Part shown: positions 22,770-33,363 of the stretch, piece by piece | How positions within the stretch are numbered: position 1 is the first letter of the stretch | Layout: each line of letters starts with the position of its first letter | Assembly (NCBI GenBank): GCA_016648135.1 | Contig: JADDOH010004199.1 | Coordinates: 62,001-126,000 of the forward strand | Source: Agrypnia vestita | Lineage: Eukaryota > Arthropoda > Insecta > Trichoptera > Phryganeidae | Length of the DNA stretch: 64,000 nucleotides | Direction: 5' to 3' | The notes under the pieces: model-generated | Database searches by the model: none | What the model saw: only the letters and a program-made list of their open reading frames with translations | Told to the model about the DNA's origin: nothing | Position numbers and translations under genes: made by a program

Positions 22770-24170
22770 TTCATATATTCATTTTTGGAATGCTTCAGCG
22801 AAAAATATTTTATGTTGGTACCATCTAACATATTAAAGAAGCGTAATGGCCACAGATTACAAAAGATTAGATTAGACTACAAAAATCCCTTCTGACCGCA
22901 ACAAACAAGTGGATTTCGCTTGTGTGTGCACTGTTTTTTCTCTCGGTTCAGTATTTCGGTTTTGAACGTCGTCATTTTGAAACATGACTGATTGGTCAAT
23001 GAACTTTGCAGATTTTTGCTAACCAGAACAATCTTCCCAAAAAAATTGATTGAAATTAAATATGAATTACGAAAGTTTTCGTTAAATTTAAGCTCGGTTA
23101 TATTCGAACCTTTTACCTCAATATTTGTTGGTGAGGTCGCCACGATATTTCGTTTTTATTGCAGAACTTATGCAGTCAAAAATATCGCAACTCATCACAT
23201 CACGTATGTATATATTTTAACTAATGTGCTGCTAACACATAAGTCAAAGACTTTGATATAAAGCCAGAATTATATGAAAGAAAATATTGTGATATTAATA
23301 AAACTATTTAAAGAAAAATACTTCAAACGCTTTAAATAATTAAGGATAGTATGCATATGTGTGTATAGGATAAGTATTACCGTGCTAAAATGAGTAAATT
23401 TATAACATCGTAAAATTATGTAATGAGAGTAGGTATATTTACATGTGTTTTTGTAAAAAAGTTAAAATTATAAGATTTCTTCAACAATCATATCAATCGA
23501 TCAATTTAAATGACATTTTAATTTCACATTTAGATACAATATCATGCACAGTTTATCTGAACGCCTAAAGATACTCGGAAATACAAGAACAAATTAAAAT
23601 ATAACATTAGCAAACAATTTGTACAAATAATGAAGAAACTTTTATATTTCGTTTAAAAATGATTATTATTTCTTTTTCTGAAATTTGATGAAAAGAGGCG
23701 GAATTTTTTTCAATTTAACGTTTTAGGTATGAGTATCGTTTAACAAATTTTAACGCAATAAGGTTTTAATTTTTTTTTCAATTCCAATTCTCATTATTCC
23801 CATTCCGTTTTTATTTAGAGGAATCATGTAATTGACTTAATTCTTTTGTTTTTCTCATATTGTTGATCGACTTACTACCAATAAGTTATTTGATTTCTCA
23901 AATAAAATAACTAACTCCTTTTATTAACGTTTCTTTGACAATTGCTTACAAATCCAATAAAAATGTACAATCTCGTAGTGTTTTCAAAACGTTAAAAAAA
24001 ATTAATTTGTTTTTTGATATTGTCGTATGTCAATTCTGAATACATACCAAATACAAATAACTAACGATATGTCATCAATCATTACATAACTTTCATAATT
24101 GATTAATAATTGTATTTTTTCTGAGAAATGGTTTTGTGCACAATTCAATTCCGTGTAATACGGGCTTTAT
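22770..24170. other. AT-rich stretch, no gene seen
   Basis: Two overlapping short frames around 22877-23261 lie on opposite strands and resemble no protein. Nothing else is supported. Confidence 0.4.
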
Positions 24171-24825
24171 TCACACCGTAAGTTGCAGAGACGAACGAAA
24201 GCGCTTTGAACTCTCGTAATTAACATGTAATCGCTTTTACCCCTAGCCGCACCCTCGGAGTGAACATCAGCACAGCACCGGTTCGGGGCATATCTCGTTT
24301 ATCTCGCCATATTTGACATTACATTTTATATTTTATATTATTCACGTATCACGCTTCCGTAGCACGTTTCATATGATTTAGTCTGGTCTGGGTACTCCAG
24401 CAGGAAAAAGTTATTCTTCTTCATTTCACTGTTGATGGTTTGACTAGTTATTGCGGATGGTTTGTCGCCATCTATTCCGAGCATTTCAGGAGTGGGCTCG
24501 AAGTTTTAACCAGGTCCTGGTGAGACGAGACTTTATGCCCTCCACAAAATTTTCCATTGTGTCCTTATGTCTGAAAATATGACGAATATAAACCAATTTT
24601 TTTTTTAATAATTTTAACTGTGTGGATGAACCTTCATTTTAAAAATATTTGAAACATGTCTTCTCATATATATAAAATATATTTTATAGCGTAAGATAAT
24701 GACACTAACAAAATATCTGACAATTTGGAGTCCTAGAGTTAAGGATAAACAAGCTTAAATAATAAATGTTTAATTGTTCTATAAACATTTGTTCTGTGGG
24801 CTATGTATGGTGTGCGGAGCATGCT

Positions 24826-25165
24826 TTGCCAACTCCACTTTTGCTCTTATCCATCCTCCTCGGACTCAGTGTCGTCTACGAGGGACCGATCGATAGTTGG
24901 GAAAAAATATCACAGATCAATGTTTGGCGTTGAATCCTTTTACAAATTAGTTAAGCTTACCATCAAAAGATATTACTAGTGGCATGTTGAATCGAAAATT
25001 TGAAATATTTTAGGAACTATAAAATTGTTGTCGTTAAAGGTCAACGGACCGATTATGATTATCCTTTGAGTCCGAGGAGGCTATATAGTATATATACTCT
25101 TGTTCTTCCATTCTCTCAGAGTCCATGTTTCTGCACCGTATAGAAAGATCTGGCAATTTCATGTA
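24826..25165 (-). pseudogene. LINE-like scar (low confidence)
   Basis: On the minus strand near 25145-25090 the translation reads QIFLYGAETWTLREWKN, the 'LYG-ETW-L' block common in LINE polymerases. Near 24860-24820 WSWQSML resembles the 'W-WAGHVLR' block. A similar TCCTCGGACTC/GAGTCCGAGGAGG text occurs at 24861 and 25067 in opposite orientations. Much of the interior is unrecognisable. Confidence 0.4.
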
Positions 25166-25169
25166 CACT

Positions 25170-27290
25170 GTATTATAAATTATTGTATTTTTAAACCTAC
25201 AAACTGTTAAATTGCTTTCTGAATTATTTAATGAACTCTATAGATCTATGGTCGTGGGAGATTGTTTTTAAAGACTCGAAGCAACCTGAAATTGATAATT
25301 ATAGCATTATAGGTAGACATAGTAGAATTATATTATATTAACATATTAAAAGATGTACAAAAAGAAGTAATCCAACAGTGTGTAGACCCATAAACATAAA
25401 TGTGTTACACAATATTTTTAGAATAAAAATAAAATTTATTTTTAAAACTATAACGCGTATATGCTTATAATTTGTTTTTCAAAAAATTCCTACCAGTGTC
25501 AATTTTACATGAAAGAATTACAAGTTTTACCGCTTACTGGAAATAACAATTCTTAAAATTACTAACAAATGTGGCATATATATGCAAAAGTGCCACTATC
25601 CATACCCATCCATCTATACACTACATATATGGATAGAAGACAAATGAATTCATTGTTCTCATATTGAACAAAAATTACCGCTATACTTCCTCACCCAAAA
25701 GTATGCTATTTCGAAACTTTGAGGCTGAAATATAAATTAATATTGTTATTAATTTTTTTTTATTTAATGCTTTGCGATTTAAAATATGTCCCTGTAGAGA
25801 ATTTTTCGTTTTTGTTCATTTAACTATTTTATTTTCATATTGGTGTTAATTTTTATCTACTTCTGAATGATTTCGTTCATTCAAAAATACTTTTATTATT
25901 TGTATTAATAATGAGCCTACACACAAGCAACTGGTAAGAAAGACACTTGGTGAGTCTACTTTTCTTAAGATTATATTAACAATTATTATATGTATTTAAA
26001 AATAATCAAAATCTATCTAACGTACAATATACATATAACATTTAATGGTCGCGGTATTTCGAATTGTGCTTGTATTGTCTTATTATGACAAATATTATGC
26101 AATTTATTAATTTTAGATACTATGTAGTTAACGTTATATTAACGTTTTACACTAGTAAAGATTTCGTCTGGGTTTTGGGTATATATTTTTTTAATCTAAT
26201 GTATAAACTATATGTGATAATAGTAGTAATAAAATAGTAACTAGTAATCAAATCCAACATTTTTGCAAAAAAAGTGTAAAAATTAAATAGTTTTCAAAGT
26301 CATCTTAAAGATGTGCAACCTAAGTTACAATCCAGCTCTGGCTTAACCGACGTGTTACCCTTTACCAAGATGGTATTACGATTATGAACTAATAATTAGG
26401 TACGCTGCGGCCCTTCCCGACCTCTCGGGACCTTTGATTCGACCCTCCATTATGATATAACCGATTTCTAAGACGTCTCCCTTCTCCTGATTTGTCTATA
26501 ATAGTAAAGATAAACAATGTATGTATTTGTCATTTTAAAAATATAATTTGTATATAAAGACTTTATTTTCGGACGTTGCACAACTTGTCCAACGTCCGAA
26601 ATAAAAAATCTATTCGGTTTTACACCAGCCTGCACATATTTTCACAAAATATTGTAATTTTTTATGTGATTTGATGATAATCATCAAACTGAATCGTGAT
26701 TATATTAATAATTTCTATTTAAAATATGAATGTAAAGCGTTATCTTTTAAGATTTCCAACCTACATAAAGTCCAAAAATCTTTTTACTATCGAAGCATTC
26801 TCGTTTAATGTATGTATATTCTTCCGCATCCTGTGGAACTAAAAATATGCTTAAATTTGTCAAATGATGTATGTAAATAACTAAATTAATATTGATAAAT
26901 ATTTTTGTACTGGTACAAGCGTTATGACTAAAAAAAACACTTAAAATGGGTGGTATAATAGCAAAGACAGCGCATTATCCGAAAAAATGTTTTGAATGCA
27001 GTCACCAAGGATAACTAATTTAGAATGTACAGAATTCTAGATTTTACGTATCCAAAATCATGCTTCCTATAAATTTATAGGCTATTTTGCGTACAAAAAC
27101 TCAAATTCAGTACATTTTATATTAGTTATCCTCGAATTCATTCTACTGCTTTCATTTTTTTAATATATTGCTGTCTTTGCTTTAATACCCCTCAAATGAC
27201 ATAAAATAGTAGTATTCGGGACATGAGTTTTGATAAGGTTTCAGGTAGATAAATAGAATAAGTAAAAATATTATTTTTACAGTTGAAATT
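25170..27290. other. AT-rich stretch, no gene seen
   Basis: Apart from the hairpin at 26562-26606, no supported feature. Confidence 0.4.
26562..26606. repeat. Perfect long-stem hairpin
   Basis: TTTATTTTCGGACGTTG pairs with CAACGTCCGAAATAAA around an 11-base loop (CACAACTTGTC). The 16-17-bp arms are unusually perfect and the 3' arm ends in AATAAA. It may be the tip of a small foldback element. Confidence 0.7.
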
Positions 27291-27299
27291 TTGATAAAA

Positions 27300-27600
27300 G
27301 TCTCGTTTCTTGTTGAGCAACGTTTTGCCTACCTCCTTGTGAAATCCTTGACACGAGTTTCTGGAATGCTCGTGTAAAATATCCGAAAGTTGTCTAATAT
27401 CATCAACATTTGACGCCGGCGGGGGAGAGCCGAGGCATAAATCAAAGGAAGCTGACGGGATGTGTGTGGGTTGCAGGGGAACCCTTGCTCCACTCGCGGG
27501 ACGAGGGCGTATTATAATATCCTTCCGGATTATACTTTCATTGACTGCAATCTTCCATTCCGTGTCCTTGACGCCCCGCTTTGAACTGAATATTTTTTTA
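27300..27600. promoter_or_regulatory. GC-rich block
   Basis: Mixed-complexity sequence centred on 27415-27510 (GACGCCGGCGGGGGAGAGCC, CACTCGCGGGACGAGGG). The frame from 27460 is short and unlike known proteins. Candidate regulatory element by composition only. Confidence 0.28.
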
Positions 27601-28004
27601 TTGTCTGCTGTATATAAAAAGATTTCACTTTTTTTTAGTCAATACATGGAAAAATATTTTCTTCTTCAAAAACAGCAAAATAATTGCATGGTGACATTAT
27701 TAATACAATTAATAGAATCTATATATTAATTGCGCTAAAAATGATATTGCGGTAAATGGATGATTTCTGTTGTCAGTTAAAAAAAACATTTTAGAGTACA
27801 TTAAAAATGTTAAAAAATATAGGAATACAAACAAACTGATATTAAAAAAACATTCAAATTATATTAAACTATCGGATATTAATCGTTGTTTTTAAATATT
27901 TTCGTGGAATATTTTAAAAATTCGTGTTTTTACTGTCATAAAAAACAGCCAAATGTGACGCAGGAATATATTTTTTTTGCTGGCGATACCGCTTTTTGAC
28001 GTTT

Positions 28005-28395
28005 GACGTAAGCATATTTCGTTTCGTTTCTCTTTCGTTTTTATATTTTTGCATTAAACTTGCTTCAATAATATATTCATTAAATTCTATTTTACATTTT
28101 TGAACAAAAATTAAGTTATGAAAACATTTATTACACTTAATATTTTTTTTAAACTGCAATTTATTACGCTTTCTATTTTTTTTAAACAGCAAAGTGAACT
28201 TATGTCATTTTACGTACAATATTTCGTTTTGTTTCTCTTTTGTTTTTATATTTTTGCATTAAACTTGCTTCAATAATATATTCATTAACTTTTATTTTAC
28301 ATTTTTTAACAAAAATTAAGTTATGAAAACATTTATTACGCTTTATAATTTTTTTAAAGTGCGAAGTGAACTTAAAGTCGTTTTACGCATTGACG
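28005..28395. repeat. Tandem duplication, about 205-bp period
   Basis: The unit beginning ATTTCGTTTCGTTTCTCTTT at 28016 repeats as ATTTCGTTTTGTTTCTCTTT at 28221, and both run through GCATTAAACTTGCTTCAATA to GTGAACTTA. The second copy lacks a roughly 30-bp internal segment of the first. The divergence is modest. Confidence 0.85.
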
Positions 28396-28448
28396 TATTT
28401 ATCATTGATCTTGACCTATCTTGAGATTGATCTATCATTGAGTTATTT

Positions 28449-28653
28449 TATAACATTGTATTGCTGCCAGTTTTAAAGTTTTCAGTTAAACAGGTTTGAA
28501 ATTAATGAATTCAATAAATTAGCAAGCTCAATAATCATAATTGTGAATAACTTATCATTTGTTAAGGTTTTAGAGTTTTCTGATTGAATGAATTCATTAT
28601 TTTCAAACCAGCCAAACTTAAAAAGTCAAAATTGGCAGCATCACAATGTTATA
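28449..28653. mobile_element. MITE-like inverted repeat element, 205 bp
   Basis: The left arm TATAACATTGTATTGCTGCC..GGTTTGAAATTAATGAATTC is mirrored by the complement of the right arm, TATAACATTGTGATGCTGCC..GGTTTGAAAATAATGAATTC. Arms are about 60-70 bp, imperfect and non-coding. No clear target duplication, so the superfamily is undetermined. Confidence 0.65.
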
Positions 28654-28935
28654 CAATAACCGTCAAGATACAAAAAAAAATATTGCTTATTTCAGAATAC
28701 GGCCGATTATCGAGTTCTATTAGCTTTGTAACAGTAGGTATGGATGTTCGATTTTTCAGAAGTTCTACGCGATTAATGGATGGATCGGATCTTTTAAAAA
28801 TTTTTAAACGTAATGCTGTATATATTTTGTCTTTCATTAATAAGATATATAGGGTTCTGGTATTGTAGAACACTTCTCTTTTCTTGATATTTTGTAAATT
28901 TTATTTTCCGTATTGAAAAATGGAAACTTGACAGA

Positions 28936-29070
28936 CACAATTGGCCGCGAAGCGGCCGACGTAGACGTAGGTAAACAATTGAGTTTGCTGCATAGCAAAC
29001 ACAATTGGCCGCGCAGCCGCCAAAATAGCCGCCCGCAGGGCCTAGCAGAAATCGGCTATCGCCGATTTCT
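28936..29070. other. GC-rich cluster of perfect hairpins
   Basis: Three perfect stem-loops lie within about 130 bp: GGCCGC-GAA-GCGGCC (28943-28957), GTTTGCT-GCAT-AGCAAAC (28983-29000) and GAAATCGGC-TATC-GCCGATTTC (29048-29069). The string ACAATTGGCCGCG occurs twice (28937, 29001). Composition differs sharply from the AT-rich flanks. It sits just before a Penelope-type palindrome. No coding frame. Origin unknown. Confidence 0.6.
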
Positions 29071-29112
29071 TACCTGCTAATAAACATAGTTTTCACTACT
29101 TTCTTATTAAAA

Positions 29113-29155
29113 ATATCAACATGTTTAGGGCCTATGGTCCATTCGTCAGGATACA
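29113..29155 (-). ncRNA. Hammerhead motif, decayed core
   Basis: Minus strand: stem I GTATC/GATAT, CTGACGA, stem II GGACC/GGCCC with loop ATA, then TAAAC in place of GAAAC, and the ATGTT cleavage region. One core substitution. Confidence 0.5.
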
Positions 29156-29285
29156 ATTGTATACTAACAAAAATGTTCATATTAAGTAGGTACTTTATCA
29201 TTATTCATTTTCCATATATAACTTATTTAAATATTTTAACTGTCTATACTTCGATTTTTGAATTTAATTTTGTTCGTATACAATT

Positions 29286-29330
29286 GTATCCTGGCGGAGG
29301 GGCCATAGGCCCTGAAACATGTTGATATTT
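29286..29330 (+). ncRNA. Hammerhead motif, decayed core
   Basis: Stem I GTATC/GATAT is intact; the first box reads CTGGCGG (two A-to-G changes from CTGACGA). Stem II GGGCC/GGCCC-like, GAAAC and ATGTT follow. Paired with the minus-strand copy at 29113-29155. Confidence 0.5.
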
Positions 29331-29345
29331 TCAATAAATAAGTGG

Positions 29346-29800
29346 TGGATCTGATGAAATCTGCAACAGATCACTTCAGGAAGCCATCAGAAATGTCGAT
29401 GATCGGATTAAATGGCGCCGGAAAGTTTTGGCCGTGGGGTCGTAGTCATCGGCAACCTCAGTGCTTTGCAAATAGCGTAACAGAAAGAACTTTTATTTAC
29501 TTCTCCTTTCTTGTCGGGCTTGAAGCACTATCTCTGTTGACCCGCAGTCGTCTGTCCGAGCAAGCAGCCTCAATTTTTCCAATTATTGGGCCTCGGACCT
29601 CAAATTCAATTAACAGTTTATCTCAGCTCTTCTTTGAACGTCCAGGAGGTTTTGAATTTTAGCGAAAAAAGTTTTGGTGAGAAAATTATGTCACCATTAC
29701 TTTGGGGATCGCTGGTAAACTTCTTCACTTTGCATTTCAACCTCAGTCCAGAAATAAGCAATAAGCCTCAAATTAAGAAGTATTCCAATCTTTGAGAATG
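29346..29800. other. Mixed-complexity stretch, unidentified
   Basis: GC is moderately higher than the flanks. A 106-codon plus frame (29342-29662) includes GLNGAGKFWPWGRSH and LEALSLLTRSRLSEQAASIF, but it starts inside a repeat end and matches nothing known. No splice signals support it. Confidence 0.25.
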
Positions 29801-30023
29801 CCTTTGAGCCTCTTTTAAGCATATATTAATTAATTTTCTCTCTACCATATCTTATTGTTTCTATTATTATATTAGCAACATTTAAAGAGTTTTATTTCAG
29901 TAGATAACAAGTCTTGTTTATTTATAAACTGATAATTACTGGTAAAAAACTGGTAAGTAATTAGATGTCGTCTCTGGGAATAATTCTGTTAAACTTTTAA
30001 ATTCAGTTCAAACAATCACTTAA

Positions 30024-30085
30024 CATTATGGTCAACAAATAATTAAACTTAACAGTTTAATTATTAGCTGAGACCATAATGTATA
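30024..30085. repeat. Foldback sequence, about 62 bp
   Basis: CATTATGGTC..AATAATTAAAC is mirrored by GTTTAATTATT..GACCATAATG around a TTAACA centre. A compact near-perfect inverted repeat with no coding potential. Confidence 0.7.
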
Positions 30086-30399
30086 TTTAACACACTCTTT
30101 TTATATAATGGAATAATTTAAAATGTGGAACAAAAATATATTTTTTAATTTAAAGTTAAATGGCTTTCGCAAAGCCCCACAGCTCATAATGGATATGGTT
30201 TTGTGAGCTAAAAATAATCATTCTGACCTAGAAAATCCTGGCAGAATAAGAAGTTTTAAATTCGTGACTTTTTTACTGTTTCTTTTTGAAACCCGATTTT
30301 TGGCATGTGAATTTATAGTACCTACATAGAAAATAGTCTCCTTTTTGCTTCCTACATAAATCGTGCTTGATATTGGTAGATAGTTTGTAGAAGTTCCGT

Positions 30400-30620
30400 T
30401 TCACCTGTATTACCTACTGCCTAAGTGCGTAACTGAATTCAGAAATATTTTCCTCCATTTCTTTATGCAAACGAAGGAAGTCATGTTCACCCAGCGCCTC
30501 CGAGTCCTGAACCTCCTCGCCCCTCGCAGCCCCGCAGAGATTTCCCTCCCTCCCCAGATGTATCTTCTTACTCCATCCATTAGCTGCATGAAAGAACATC
30601 CGCCCTTGTTGTTTTTATGT
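30400..30620. other. GC-rich stretch, no gene supported
   Basis: C-rich sequence around 30495-30560 (CCTCGCCCCTCGCAGCCCCG). A 61-codon minus frame spans it but resembles no protein. Confidence 0.25.
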
Positions 30621-30689
30621 TGCTATTTATAAGAGTACCTCCATTGCGAGGTGTCTACAGGGAGTCGGAAATTGTTGTAATAAATAACA

Positions 30690-30775
30690 AAAGTTTTTTA
30701 GCAAAATATAGTTGCAATTCAATTACGACTTGTTTCGGTGGATTTCGACGATTGTCTTACAGATTCTAGTCATCG
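30690..30775 (-). repeat. Degenerate hammerhead-like repeat
   Basis: Minus strand: CTGTAAGA, then ATCGTCGAAATCCACCGAAAC, then AAGTC and GTAATTGAATTGC. It has a GAAAC box and GTC triplet, but the first box is damaged and stem II weak. Probably another old Penelope-type terminus. Confidence 0.35.
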
Positions 30776-30779
30776 ATGC

Positions 30780-31900
30780 TTGAGTGATATTTTTAAGGCC
30801 GCAAGTTGCCAATTATTTACTAACATTATGACGCTGAGAATTTAACTATGTGTCTGTATACTTTCATAACACGGCAACAACTAGTTATGTATTATTTGTG
30901 TTACATACACCCAAATTGCAATGTTGACTCGAGCTTAATTTGTCAACGCATCGTAGTAATCATCTTATTTGACAACGCTGATACAGCCGATCGCTCTATA
31001 TGAGTTGAAATCTCACTTTAGCGTAAGAATGAAAGCAACCTGCAAATTTTCGATAATATAGCCTCGTGCTAGGTTTACTACCCGATAATTTAGTATATTA
31101 AAAATATAAATCAAAGCATTAAATTCTAAAAAAATAATCTGCATTATATTTTATTAATGCAATTTTTATACAACATTCCACGTTGGTCTGATGTGGAATA
31201 CACTTGCTGTCTAAATTATTATGTATTTTTCAAAATTATTGTCTCTGTGACATGCTAAATATAAGTAAATAAGTTCAACATTGTCTATTTACACTCTTAT
31301 ACGTATATACCTACATGTATCATTTTCTTATATAAGTAAATATTTCAAAAACGAAATCTTTTTTTTAGGCAAATGTGCGTCGGAAAATCTAGCATTTCAG
31401 TCATGGCGGAGGAGTTCCATGGAAATGGATATGACGTGGAAATTTTATTTCAAAAATTTTCCAATGAAATTCAATAAGTTGCAATAAAAAAATTAATCAT
31501 CTTATAAAAAAATTACCCAATTTCTACCAATATTTTAGGCTGCTAGGGTGTGTGACTCCTTTTATAAGGATAAGGATGATATTAAAAAAAACATGATTTC
31601 TAAATTAATTTGTAATGAATAATTTTTATATAGGTTGAACTTGCAGAAATTTTGATATTTAAATCGAAACTGAATAATCCAATAATATTTTGGAAACAAA
31701 CCATAATTTTTATATTAACACTGGTTGAGAAATCTTACATACAAATTACATAGAATTACTCTTAGATAAAATATAAATTAGAAAACAGTTTCGTAAAAAA
31801 CTTAATATTATGAATAACCGAAACCTTTTTACAAATTTAGTTTCACATTAGTTCCTATATTTTTTTTGAACGGCTCCAACTTTATACAATTTCATAGTGA
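30780..31900. other. AT-rich stretch, no gene seen
   Basis: A TTTTTTTTAG acceptor-like site precedes a short higher-complexity frame at 31366-31487 (GKCASENLAFQSWRRSSMEM) that I do not recognise. Not called as an exon. Confidence 0.35.
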
Positions 31901-31939
31901 TCTTCGTTAAGGATAATTTTGAAAATAAACACTGTTATA

Positions 31940-32020
31940 ACTCTACTCGACTTGTTTCTATCCTGATGAAGGGACCATAGGCCCCTAAACATGTCGGTTA
32001 ATCAATAAATAGTATTTGAC
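31940..32020 (+). repeat. Penelope-type terminal fragment with hammerhead
   Basis: Same family as 29085-29345: TCCTGATGAAGGGACCATAG, CCCCTAAACATGTCGG and then AATCAATAAATAGT. Directly followed by the inverted pair at 32018-32190. Confidence 0.65.
31957..31999 (+). ncRNA. Hammerhead motif with GTC cleavage triplet
   Basis: CTGATGA is intact at 31963-31969, stem II is GGACC/GGCCC-like, the second box is TAAAC instead of GAAAC, then ATGTC with predicted cleavage after the C. Probably inactive because of the box change. Confidence 0.5.
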
Positions 32021-32190
32021 TGTAAATGGTTACGGATGTTTTATACGAAACTTAAGTTTTTCCGAAAGACAATTCTAGATGTTTCGTTGAAGTCGTATTC
32101 AACGTCATCAGAAGAACGACTTCAACGAAACGTCGAGAATTGTCTCTCGAAAAACATTTGTTTCTTATAAAATATCCGTAACCATTTACG
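32018..32190. repeat. Head-to-head hammerhead inverted repeat
   Basis: Arms of about 80-90 bp meet near 32108: left arm on the minus strand, right arm on the plus strand. Both read ACTTCAACGAAAC, ATC or GTC, AGAATTGTC and end in ATCCGTAACCATTTAC. A few bases separate the arms. Confidence 0.75.
32068..32114 (-). ncRNA. Hammerhead ribozyme motif with loop-less stem III
   Basis: Minus strand: CTGATGA, stem II GTTGAA/TTCAAC around TACGAC, GAAAC, then ATC and TAGAATTGTC. The mirrored arm has GAAACGTC followed by GAGAATTGTC. With no bases to close stem III, this type would need two copies pairing, as known for dimeric hammerheads. Confidence 0.6.
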
Positions 32191-32734
32191 GTTAAATATA
32201 TCTAACGACCGTAATAATAACCTTTAACAATAAATAGTAGTTGTATACAAAGTGTTTTCCTTTTATTAATGATAACGTTACCATAAGTTATTTTGCCATA
32301 ATTTACAATGATTTCTGTGAAGAGGTTCACAGAGATCACTGTAAATGCGCTCTCTGGAACACCAGTATCATGTAATCACATGTAGGGAAGATTAAAGATA
32401 CTTGATTGGATTTGGAATCTTTTTGGAGACTCGGTACGGTAATTTTACGAAGCTTTTTGAACATCGTATGATGTACACCATATGAAATATCGAAGCATTC
32501 AATATGGGGTTCATGTAAAGCATATTTCAAAAAAATTAAAATTTACTGCAAATTAGTGCCAGAGTAAAGTTAAAACGCTCGAATCGCATGTTGCACATTT
32601 TTATATGGGAGATTTGGTCATCTTGGATCAAGTTTCCCGCACCTTTTTTTTCAAGATTTACCCCCATGCCCATAAAATTAAGGAAAGCGTTCTGAAAAAG
32701 ATACCTTTCGATGAAGCACAGCTGATATTAGGTG

Positions 32735-32910
32735 TGAATTAGGTTTTAAAAGGCAAAGGTATTCGCGGTACTTGACCTAACTGCTTCGCCCACCGCTCGA
32801 GCATCCCAAGGTTCCAGGGTTTCGACCATAAATGCCGCGCAGCAAGGAGGATGCGGCGAGATTTTTCGACCGCGAATCAAACTTTATGGGTGGTAACTTT
32901 TGTTATGTAC
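32735..32910. other. Mixed-complexity stretch, unidentified
   Basis: Higher-GC DNA (GCTTCGCCCACCGCTCGAGC, ATGCCGCGCAGCAAGGAGG). No peptide or repeat family recognised. Confidence 0.22.
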
Positions 32911-33101
32911 CGGCAACATAAACCTCGCATATTGTCAGAATATGCACTGATTTTAGGGTACTTTGAGCTCGTAGTAGCAAAACGATGTGCCTTTTGTTTT
33001 CTTTATGCCACTAATGTTTTCTGGAACAAGATTTGTTCGTTTGTTATCACTTATATGCGTATGTTCATTAATAAAATATGAATTGATAATGCAAAACCAA
33101 T

Positions 33102-33215
33102 TTCATCATCATCACCTGTCTGCGATCCATTCAGGATTGTTGCCTTTTCACGCGGTAGTTTTCGCCGTAGGACCTCTCGTCACAGGTCCTCCAGCCATGT
33201 ACAGGCTCTATCAAT
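33102..33215 (-). repeat. RTE-like LINE 3' tail
   Basis: Plus-strand TCATCATCATCACCTGTCTG followed by GATCCATTCAGGATTG and GTAGGACCTCTCGTCACAGG. Complemented, it ends in TGATGATGA, as RTE-type tails do. Weaker match than 16969-17045. Confidence 0.4.
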
Positions 33216-33363
33216 ATTATCACTTCATTGTTTTGATTTATATTTCTTTACTATGTTAATAATACAATTTAACGTCAAATCATATTAATACGGTTTGAAA
33301 AAATCCGATTTTTTACTAAAAAATTTAAAAATCCGATTTTTTGATATATGTATATCCTATATA

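Larger units (their letters stand above)
29085..29345. repeat. Palindromic Penelope-type terminal pair
   Basis: The left arm (about 29085-29168, minus) and right arm (about 29272-29345, plus) are mirror copies running from GTATACAATTGTATCCTG through the hammerhead to ATGTTGATATTTTCAATAA. A spacer of about 100 bp separates them. The spacer text (CATTTTCCATATATAACTTA, CTGTCTATACTTCGATTTTT) recurs at 53795-54090, so this is a family. Confidence 0.75.

Noticed and set aside
28936..29070. Bacterial origin for the GC-rich hairpin cluster
   Set aside because: The stems look like bacterial terminators, but there is no coding sequence, no flanking bacterial DNA, and the block is too short to judge.
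31366..31487. Possible exon after a TTTTTTTTAG site
   Set aside because: No donor site at a fitting position and no similarity to membralin or another family I know.
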